From Halocafeteria seosinensis (Eukaryota > Sar > Bigyra > Bicosoecida), in the NCBI GenBank assembly GCA_001687465.1, contig LVLI01000601.1, positions 1 to 17,217 of the forward strand: 17,217 nucleotides of DNA, in the 5' to 3' direction. Position numbers and translations under genes: made by a program. Below are positions 9,501 through 16,785 of the stretch, piece after piece. A model generated the notes under the pieces. The model was given only the letters and a program-made list of their open reading frames with translations, ran no database searches and had not been told where the DNA came from. Position 1 is the first letter of the stretch. Every line of letters starts with the position of its first letter.

Positions 9501-12500
9501 AAGGGCGCAGTTGAGGTAACACTCTTTAACGACGCTGTTGGGCAGAATGCCCCCTTTCTGCAATGGGACGCTGCTGTGGAGGGAACTCTGGAAACCAATC
9601 TTTCTCTGCTACCCTCAGAGGGCAGGGAAGGGTCTTGTCGATACAGTAGTGGCCCCTGCATCCCTCCGCTCCTAAGTGCACAGCTCTCCTGTAACCTTGA
9701 TACGTCGATTCAAGTTTTCAACCAGTTTACGTCCGTGTACGAGCATTTACTGGAGCCTACTAAAGTTGAGGCTCAGTTGATGGCACTTTGTTCTGAACCA
9801 ATTGAGATTCTCGCATCGGATGAAAGTTTGCGCCCGAGAATGAAAGCGAGAATAACTGTCGCACCGTGTGACAGGGATGCTTCTCCCCGGGTTGAATTCA
9901 GCATGGGCCCGGGACTTTATGGTGTGTTAGGAGCGCTACGTGCTTTGTGGATGACCCAGGAACAGGAGAGGTCAATGGACAAATGGGAGGACCAGGAGGA
10001 ACTTAGCGCACCTAGCTCCAGCTCAATCAAGAGGGTTTCAACTGCCTACTGTATAAGAAATGAAACCGGTATTAGGGTGGCGTTTACGACGAACAGCATG
10101 CTAGATGAGTATGCAGATCCAGACTCTCAGAGTGTCCCTGTTGTCGAGGTCCCTATCTCGGGGGAACTACCATTCAACGTTGCTTCGGAAGGACGCCAGA
10201 TCAGTGGTGTGTCAGATTCGTCGTTCATCAAATTGTTTTTCAACAACTGCCGCGGGGAGACAGACAAGTTTCCGCTCTCCTTGACGGGCGTAATATCTAT
10301 CCCCGTGCACCATAAGTTGGAAGAGAAAATACAACAATCTGAAGTATATTTGGAGGCGCAGACGTTTGAAGGAGTCAAAGTATTTACTGTTCGTTCCCCT
10401 CAACAGGTTCAAAACCTCACGGAGAGATCCTTTGAAGTGTGTTATGAATCGATGGAAGGAGAAGAGAAAGCCATGCTTCTGTCCAAGTCCACACTGAGTA
10501 TTTCTCCTTTCGCTGAGGCGTCTAAGCTGCGATTAAGACCTCTCGGCTCAGAAGGGGGGAATTTTGAATTTTCCAAGGCCATTAGCATTACAGAAAACAA
10601 CGATTGTCTGCTGACATGCTCAGCTGCTAACGACAGTGGGTCAAGTGGAGAATCAGTTCAAATCCTTGTGAATTGCTCCATCAATAAGTCTTCGTACAAT
10701 GTAATTCAGATAGGATCCCCGTTATGTGTTTCCAATTTGCTTCCTTATCCGTGTGAGTATCGGGTGAAGACGCAAGAAGGTACTGTCGTTGAACAAGGTT
10801 CGCTTCGTGCCAGTGAAAGAGTGGAATGCTTTTCTATAGGGAAGGATGTGCTTCCCGTTGTGCAATATAGGATCGACCAGTTTCAGTGGAGTGATCCGTT
10901 ATCGTCGCGCGACATTAAGCAAGACGGACGCAACCATGTTTCGCAAGTTGGGCTTTGTCGGAAAACAGATGGATCAGCATCTGGTAAGGCGAAATCCACG
11001 AAAGCAAAGAAAAAACTGCAGACGTTAAAACTTCTTGTTGATGCCGGTTGGAGTTCATTCTCTTCTTCCGACAAAAGGCAGCAATTGTCTCTTGCAATAT
11101 ATGCCCCGTATTGGGTAGTGGATGAAACGGGATTGGGGCTTACCCTTGGTGTTATGGCAGGGAAGCAGAAAAAGGGAAAAGCTGTCACAGCTTCGGCAAT
11201 GCAACACGGGCCCATAACCGAGGAATGTTACGAGAATCAGCGATATGTACCGTTTATGGGTTGGAGTGGGAATAACTTGATGCCCACTGAACGGCCGAAG
11301 TGGTCCAGCGACGACGGTTCTTATAAACTTAGTCGTGAACATATTGATTCGCAGCTGCCGGAAGGCTGGAGATGGGCAGATGGATGGCACGTCGACACGA
11401 CGGGCTTGAATAAAGATGGTTGGGATCATGAGGTGGAATTCAGTCGTTTCAACAAATCGTTCCATAATAAGAATAAAAAGGCCAGAGGCGCTGATTTTGT
11501 GAGGCGCAGGCGTTGGATTAGGACTCGGGAACCAGTGGAACAGCCAGATTCGGCGGAAGAGGAAGATTACGAAGAGGAACTCGAAGAGGAAATGGACATG
11601 GCAAGCTCAGATGGTTCGGAGTCTGTTGCTTCGTCCGTGGTTTCCGCTTACCAACAGGGGGAAGACAGTGCATTTAAATGGTTTTCCAAACAGTGCAAAA
11701 AGAAAATCACGCTGTTTGATACGTCCAACGGCAAACTCCGCCTTCGGTGTGGTGCAGATGACTGGTCAACTCCCCTTACCGTCGACAAAGCAGGAGCGTA
11801 TCACCAAGTCATAGTTCAAAACAAAGCCTCTAAGCAGAAGTTTCCGCTTTTAGTATGTGTTGATAATGCGCCTGTGCCTTTTCAGCGTACGAAGAAGATC
11901 AGCATATCATTCGCATACTGGGTGGTTAACCAAACTGGAGAGTTACTGAGCGTAGACCAAGAAGGTAGCACATCAGCGCTTGACCACAAGGGCTGCTATC
12001 CGATAAGCACTAGCAAAGAAGGCAAGCCAACTGTCAGGCTAGCGCTTGAGAGAGACAACACAGCATGGTCGTGTGGGATACCGCTTTCTATTTTAGGAGA
12101 CTATCCAGTAGAGCTTCACTCGAAATATGAAGGCTTTGAAGCGTATCCATTTGGGAAGGTTCCTCGTTCCCGGGAGCTTTTATCCGTCCGAATATTTCAT
12201 CATCCCGATCGAACGGGACAAATGCTGGCGGTTGTAACTAAAGGGAACAGCACCAACGAGCACGCCCTCAAGCCGGGAGAGAGTGTTTCAACAGAAAGCC
12301 TTAGGAGTTCTCAGTGTACGCTAACACTTCGCAATGATTCGAGTTTCCCAATTTTGCTTAGCCAGAAGTGTATATCCTCAACGGAACGTGATGCTGTTCG
12401 CTTATGCTGGCCTTCATCTGAGCTACGATTTGGGTATCTTGGCTTTCACGATGATGAAAAGAACGCTTATCCCCCGCTGCTGCTAGCGGCATCTCAGCCT

Positions 12501-15008
12501 GATGACAATATCCCTCTCGAGAAAATGAAATTTGGCGAGTGGACTCCCATCGATATAAACAAGCTAGGAAACGTAGGGTTTGTGGGTGCCCTGGGAAGTT
12601 CGGGGACGACTCAATTGGTCGCGATGACCCAACTCTCCCAAGACGGCTCATTGGCAATATCCGTCCGCTCCGATGAGGGGATTCTTCGTTATTTGCAAAG
12701 CTCTCGTACTAAAGGAGAGGACAAATCCAATTTTATCGTGAACGATTCTTTGAGAAAACGAAATGCAATCATTGACTCTGTTTCACAATTAGCGGCCGCT
12801 CAGCTTTGGTCGGTGGACTTGGAAATACTCTCACCGGGGATTGGGCTATCGTGTGTAGACCATCATCCCCGGGAGTTGGTATACGCCAGCCTTAATGACG
12901 TTAAGGTGGTGGTAAAGCTTGACGAATGCTCTCTTGATCTAAGGACCTTCGTGGGAACACTGCAATTGGACGACATGAAAGACGATCCCCTCTTCCCCAA
13001 AATTCTTGCTTCGGAAGGTCAGAATGACAAGTCAAAATCTTATTGGCTTTCATTCATTTGCCAGAAGTCAAGGCATCCCACAGTCAACGTTTTCAAGCAC
13101 ATTGAATTCCGGATAGAACCGCTCTCTGTAAAAGTAACGTACGATTTTATTAGTGGACTGTCAAAGATGGTTTCCGTAGCTACACACTCCATTCAGAGCG
13201 TCAAGCCTGCCTTTCCAAGACTGAAAGAACGCGAACGCATGTTCAAGAAACTGTTACCTCGAGTACAGGAGTTTCAAAGTGCGTCTGAAACAGAGTTTGT
13301 ATCCCATGGAACAAACAGTATCCGCGAGGTGCCGTCTTCATCGATATCTACGGCGCTACTTGGTGTTGCGGGTGAAAGCGTAGATGCTCTGGACTCGATA
13401 TTCGCGTTTGGAACCGACATCAATATTCTAAAGCAGTCAACGGCGATGCGAACAAAAAAGAGCCCTAAGGATGATACCCAGCTCGCTGAGTGGCGTTACG
13501 CTTCCTTGGTGTACAACTTCGTGTCACCGGAAGATTCGGACTTCACTCTAGGCGTGACGCCGTCCCAAGCTTTGGGTACTTTATGGAATGCGATTTCGTG
13601 GTGCGGTTTTATGGCCACTGAAGCGATTGAATACACTCCTTCTTCTAGGGTGCTGCTTGCAAATGAACCAAATTTTGCGCGAGAATCGAACCTACCAATG
13701 TTCATATTGGATGGCAAATTATATGCCTCGAATGAGGCTGCACGAACCCTCCATTCTTCAGCGATGCGACTAAATGCGATTAATGACGAAGAACAAGAAA
13801 AGAAGATGTACATAACTACGATGGCGATCTATCCGATTTCGCTGAAATTCAGCTATGCCTTTGCGGGTCATGACTCGAAAGATGTTGACGTCCTGCAGGG
13901 CATCTCGGCTGACGTTTTTGCTAGCATGCCTGCCATTGTAAAGAGGCTGATTCAGTCGGGAATCTCTGTGTCAGATGCCGGTATATCTCTCCCCCCATAC
14001 AACATCAATCACGGATACTACCGATTGAACACAATGTTCGAAGAGTATAGCAAACAGTGTAACAAGGAGATTACGGGTGGCTCGTCTGTGGCGAAGATCA
14101 TATTTTCTACCAATATGATGGGCAATGTGGGTGGTACTATAGGTGCCGTAAGCTCCACGTTCCAGGAAGCCATTCGAAACACAACCCGTGGCATTAGCGA
14201 AGGCAACGTTGGGAGTGCCGCTAGCGGTTTACTTTTAGGTGGAACTCGCGTCGCAAAGGACACTGTGGTCGGGGTTGGAGGCGTTGTCACTGACGTTTTG
14301 GGTTTCGTTGGAAGAGGCATTGACTCCTTTGGGGGCCGTGATGGTGCCAAGGTTCGGCAGAAGAAGAGCGATAACATTGCAAAGGGAGTGTACCACGGCG
14401 GTATGCAGATTGGTACTGGTGTCTATAAGGGCATTCGTGGCGTGTTTACGAAACCGATTAAAGGAGCACAGTCCTCTGGCGCTAAAGGATTCTTTAAGGG
14501 ACTGGGCCAAGGTCTGGTTGGAGCAGTTTCTAACCCCATCATGGGTGTGGCTGGAGGAGTGGGGAGTCTGTTTGAAGGTGCCAGTTCCTCGGTGAACAAA
14601 TTGACAGGTGGCAATAATTCTGCTTCCCAAGAGCGAGTGAGACCTCTGAAACGAATATTCAAAGGGTGGGAATTGCAAATGGTGCAGTATGATGGGCGTG
14701 AAACGTCTGTTGTTCACCAGTGTAAAACGTTGACCAAAGGGGATGTATATTTCTCTATAGTTGGGGATCCCTCGGTGGGATTTGCAGTATTCATGTCCCG
14801 GCATGTCGTTGTCCTGAGGCCTGGGGAAGCGGAACAAGTCATACCGTGGAATAAGATTAAATCCACAGACGTTAAGGATGGCGTTTTATATTTGGTTCCC
14901 GTGGGTGCCAAACCCATGAAAATCGCACAAATGGGAGAAAGAGGGACCCAGGAGGGAATCGAAGAGATTAAAAGCTCGATTCGTAATCGGCCAAGCCTTC
15001 TCCAATGA
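3569..15008 (+). CDS. VPS13: VPS13 bridge-like lipid transfer protein (join 3569..3703, 3897..15008)
   Basis: VPS13 proteins are rod-shaped bridges that move bulk glycerolipids between membranes at organelle contact sites. Splicing at 3704-3896 joins codon 45 (GAG) to exon 2 in phase 0 and gives 3748 residues, within the family range (yeast and human VPS13A about 3150, VPS13C about 3750). The ATG is fixed by the match to the Chorein start: LGDYVEGI, then GTIELTDLSIKAE, with ALDALELPVVAKRGKLGKVKVQIP after the intron. Visible next: acidic loop and FFAT-like motif (393-409); Trp-rich GWLGWAFG (522-529); long beta-groove region; adaptor-binding (VAB/SHR-BD) modules (about 2090-2960) holding a DysF insertion (2487-2589); the VPS13_C segment with GIGLSCVDHHPRELVYASL (from 3026); amphipathic Gly-rich helices with GVFTKPIKGA and GFFKGLGQGLVGAV (about 3556-3600); and a PH-like end (about 3627-3748). 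No internal stop or frameshift interrupts exon 2. The family assignment is secure; which paralogue it is remains open. Confidence 0.96.
3704..3896 (+). other. VPS13 intron 1 (phase 0, 193 bp)
   Basis: The donor is GAG|GTACGT and the acceptor is CTGCAG|GCA. A branch-point-like CTGAC at 3881-3885 lies close before the acceptor. Removing 3704-3896 restores the conserved family sequence across the junction, KAE|ALDALELP. If retained, the frame hits a TGA at 3845-3847. A second AG at 3889-3890 is in frame with the main acceptor and would add Leu-Gln. A run of seven G lies at 3759-3765. Confidence 0.9.
4938..4988 (+). other. Acidic tract plus phospho-FFAT-like motif in VPS13
   Basis: Residues 393-402 read DEDDDDDDDE and are followed at once by SFASANE (403-409). 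FFAT motifs bind the MSP domain of ER-resident VAP proteins, with consensus E-F-F-D-A-x-E after acidic residues. The phospho-FFAT form has Ser or Thr at position 4. Here position 2 is Phe, 4 is Ser, 5 is Ala and 7 is Glu; positions 1 (Ser) and 3 (Ala) are weaker. The site lies in a low-complexity Ser/Thr/Asn loop, so it should be exposed. VAP binding is inferred, not shown. Confidence 0.5.
10029..12639 (+). other. VPS13 adaptor-binding (VAB / SHR-BD) region
   Basis: Boundaries are approximate (residues about 2090-2960). Recurrent module starts are seen: IRNETGIRVAF (N2100), VSNLLPYPCEYRV (N2325), APYWVVDETGLGL (D2454), AYWVVNQTGELL (N2723) and LRNDSSFPILL (N2858). In the family, each VAB module carries a conserved Asn and the domain binds adaptors that set organelle targeting. 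Four of the five modules I can place keep the Asn; the third has Asp. Spacing between the third and fourth modules is enlarged by the DysF insertion and an acidic linker. Confidence 0.75.
11220..11528 (+). other. DysF (dysferlin/peroxin-type) domain inserted in VPS13
   Basis: Residues 2487-2589 carry the DysF signature in order: ECYENQRY, a Gly-Trp pair (W2501), TERPKW followed by a DG turn (2509-2519), LPEGWRWADGW (2532-2542), VD (2544-2545), DGW (2552-2554), a Phe-rich strand, and RRRRWIRTR (2581-2589). The DysFN half (ENxRW, TERPxW) and DysFC half (LPxGWxW, RRRxWxRxR) are both present, including the Trp/Arg stacking residues that define the fold. DysF domains are known from ferlins, fungal Pex23/Pex30-type peroxins and TECPR proteins; that of TECPR1 binds sphingomyelin on damaged membranes. 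The domain is followed by an acidic linker (about 2590-2625). I do not know how common this fusion is in VPS13. Confidence 0.85.
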
Positions 15009-15094
15009 ACACGGCTCATTGCAAGGCCCCGGCTAGTGCCAAGGAATATTCTACTGTTCCATTCTCTCCACAGTTATCTTGTGTGTGGGTTATG

Positions 15095-16186
15095 TCAACC
15101 GGCTATCGGACAGTCTTCTTGCTCTTTGCGTGGGTAAGCAGTGTTCTGGGATCGATGTAATGCCTTCCTACTCACGCTAGCACCGGTATGCCTGGCTGGT
15201 GTCTGCGTGGGGCTTGCGCTCGGTGTACCAACAGGACTTGATTTATTGCTCAGGTTCCCAGAATGTAATGTGGTTGGAGACATACAGATGGTGGTACAAG
15301 TCCTGGACCTGGTGGTTGTCGAGCTTCGTGTGGGGGGCGATGTAGCGGCGGAAGTTGGATTCCCAGTGTTGGAAGAACTCGTGGAACTTGTTGGAGTTTC
15401 TGTTGCTGAGCCTTTGCTACCAAGACTCCCAGTGTTGGAAGAACTCATGGTGTTTCTTGGACTTCCGGTTGCTGAGGCTTTCCTACTAGGAGTCGAAGTC
15501 GGAGAGGCTGAAGAGCTTGCGATTTGGAAACGTCGGATTGGAAGATCGACCTCGTTTCTATTACTACTGCTTGCAACAGAACTCCAAACGTCGTCGGACT
15601 ATCTCTACATTCCCTCAATAGTGGTACATCGTGCTCCGAATTTCCGTCAAGTTTCCTGAAGTGTCTTTAGATCCAGTGGACAATTTAGTGCCGACATCTA
15701 ATCCCACCAATCTACCACCGCTTTGGTCATTATACACTGAATATTTCACACCAATAATTCCAGTTGCTTCCCTAGCTACATGTCCTATCATTCCACCCGC
15801 ATTGATTGCCGTGACTACACCGGAAGCGTAGGAATTCGAGATGAGGACGTCACCGCTAGGGTGACTTGACTGAACCCCTCCCCCCTCGGTATTAAATCCA
15901 GTTATGGTACCTCATGCACCATCACCATTGATAATGCCTCGTGTATAGCAATAAAAAATGTGTAGTTCTCCCACAGAGTCTGCAGTATCAGATCCACTGA
16001 TTTCACCGCTAGATCCCGCCGAAACGTCCCCGAGACTAAAGCATTCCCAAATGTCTACAAATCCATCTGCATCACTGCCTACAATACCACCACCGAAAGT
16101 GCCCATAATACATGTATTCCCTGTCGAATAAAATAAGACCGGGACACGTCTATGCGTCCATACATGTACCCACTGATGCCACCTGC
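15095..16186 (-). pseudogene. Decayed GLUG-like repeat protein with Ser/Thr/Pro-rich tail
   Basis: Read on the minus strand, the remains encode successive repeats with a GGIxG core and a C/S-Y-x-x-G core: AGGISGYMYGRIDVSRSY, then YSTGN, GGGIVG, ECFSLGD, YCYTRGI, SNSYASGV and AGGMIG. After these comes an SVYND-containing end and a Ser/Thr/Pro-rich tail ending at TGA 15095-15097. The reading needs three frames. A duplicated 5-mer at 16127-16136 shifts the frame, TGA codons stand at 15912-15914 and 15615-15617, and a further shift falls between 15598 and 15615. Coding character continues across each lesion, which marks a pseudogene rather than noise. GLUG-type repeats are typical of extracellular beta-solenoid proteins; a mucin-like tail fits surface display. 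The 5' end beyond 16186 is not recognisable. The gene lies tail-to-tail with VPS13, 86 bases apart. Function is unknown. Confidence 0.7.
15361..15488 (-). repeat. Tandem 62-66 bp duplication in the Ser/Thr-rich tail
   Basis: The 20-mer TCCCAGTGTTGGAAGAACTC occurs at 15361-15380 and again at 15427-15446. The sequence after each copy also aligns (TTGG..TTTC/TTCC..GTTGCTGAG..CTTT..CTAC). The unit is 66 bp (22 codons) and the second copy is about 4 bp shorter in the middle. On the minus strand both copies encode S-x-A-T-x-(S/T)-P-x(4-5)-SSSNTG. Confidence 0.8.
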
Positions 16187-16286
16187 CTTCATCCACACAT
16201 GGCTTCTTTTCGCAAGTCTGTTCGATTTTCTTTCTATCATAACCCAGCGCAGTATAGTCGGACGCTCAGCGTGATAACTTGTTGTT

Positions 16287-16493
16287 ATGTCGGGCTTGGC
16301 TGCCGCTCAATCAACGAAGAGCAAGAGCTACTCGCCAATGGCCATTTCCACGACGCCAAAAGAAGTTGGTTTGGAATTCCAATTCCTCCTCCTCCTCCTT
16401 GGCTCACTGTATATCTACGAGCAATCTTACTCAAAAGCGAGGACGGAAGTCAACTATATACCCACTGTTGGATTTGGATTTGGCGCGGCGTAA
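16287..16493 (+). CDS. Possible 68-residue single-pass membrane protein
   Basis: The frame runs from ATG 16287 to TAA 16491-16493. It has a Ser/Thr/Lys-rich N-terminus of about 25 residues, a hydrophobic FQFLLLLLGSLYIYEQ segment and a short tail with repeated GF pairs. The Leu run comes from a CCT/CTC microsatellite, which weakens the case. GTAAGG at 16490 could be a splice donor, making this a first exon, with TTACAG acceptors at 16608-16613 and 16625-16630. No homologue was recognised. It may be non-coding. Confidence 0.25.
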   Translation: MSGLAAAQSTKSKSYSPMAISTTPKEVGLEFQFLLLLLGSLYIYEQSYSKARTEVNYIPTVGFGFGAA

Positions 16494-16563
16494 GGTGGCC
16501 ACCACTACCCGACATTGGGACAAACAACTTCACGAATAGTGCGGCCCAAAATATTCGTGATGT

Positions 16564-16592
16564 AAAAAAAAAAAAAAAAAAACAAAAACAAA
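16564..16592 (+). repeat. Poly(A) tract A19-C-A5-C-A3
   Basis: Nineteen uninterrupted A (16564-16582) are followed by C, five A, C and three A. It could be a simple repeat or the tail of an old retroposed RNA. No flanking target-site duplication was found upstream. Confidence 0.85.
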
Positions 16593-16597
16593 TTGAA

Positions 16598-16631
16598 ATA
16601 TGTCCCCTTACAGCATATGTCCCCTTACAGC
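16598..16631 (+). repeat. Perfect 17-bp tandem duplication
   Basis: ATATGTCCCCTTACAGC occurs at 16598-16614 and again without a gap at 16615-16631. Each copy contains CCCCTTACAG, which resembles a 3' splice site. The copies are identical, so the duplication is recent or maintained. Confidence 0.95.
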
Positions 16632-16727
16632 CATCGGTCTTTCCGCCAAGGTATGAGTCAATTTTTTTAGTCATCGTTGGTTTGACGGATCCAAGGACCA
16701 AGGTACACTGTTCGAGGCAAGGAAAAG

Positions 16728-16743
16728 TACCATATATATGGTA
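16728..16743 (+). promoter_or_regulatory. Palindromic TATA / CArG-like element
   Basis: TACCATATATATGGTA is a perfect 16-nt palindrome. Its core holds a TATATATA run and also fits a C(A/T)8G CArG-like pattern of the sort bound by MADS-box factors. It ends 42 bases before the ATG at 16786, a plausible TATA position for a short 5' UTR. Binding by TBP or a dimeric factor is inference. Confidence 0.45.
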
Positions 16744-16770
16744 TAGCGCGGCCTGTTCTCAACTTTTTAA

Positions 16771-16782
16771 TACAGTACTGTA
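16771..16782 (+). promoter_or_regulatory. 12-nt palindrome just before the start codon
   Basis: TACAGTACTGTA is a perfect palindrome ending three bases before ATG 16786. It lies in the presumed 5' UTR or at the transcription start. Its AATACAG half also resembles a splice acceptor, preceded by CTCAACTTTTT. Confidence 0.4.
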
Positions 16783-16785
16783 ACC

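Larger units (their letters stand above)
16187..16785. other. Gene-poor stretch between the pseudogene and the right-edge gene
   Basis: This 599-base stretch holds one doubtful small frame (16287-16493), a CCT-repeat microsatellite within it (about 16384-16399), an A19 tract, a 17-bp tandem duplication and two short palindromes near 16785. Several long overlapping frames exist, but they lack protein character. I see no RNA gene. Confidence 0.5.

Noticed and set aside
14235-14837. 200-codon minus-strand frame opposite the VPS13 C-terminus
   Set aside because: The + strand carries the highly conserved VPS13 amphipathic-helix and PH-like segments, so the antisense frame is incidental.
15141-15659. 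172-codon + strand frame rich in Leu, Val and Glu
   Set aside because: It is the antisense of the Ser/Thr/Pro-rich tail of the minus-strand pseudogene; its hydrophobic repeats are the complement of Ser/Asn/Thr codons.
15912-15914. TGA read as selenocysteine or recoded
   Set aside because: The gene has a second TGA and two frameshifts, so simple decay is the better explanation; no recoding hairpin is apparent.
15950-15956. AATAAA on the + strand as the VPS13 poly(A) signal
   Set aside because: It lies over 900 bases after the VPS13 stop, inside the convergent pseudogene; the A-rich run is explained by that gene's composition.
16112-16783. 223-codon + strand frame
   Set aside because: It runs through the pseudogene antisense, the CCT microsatellite and the A19 tract (poly-Lys), with no consistent protein character.
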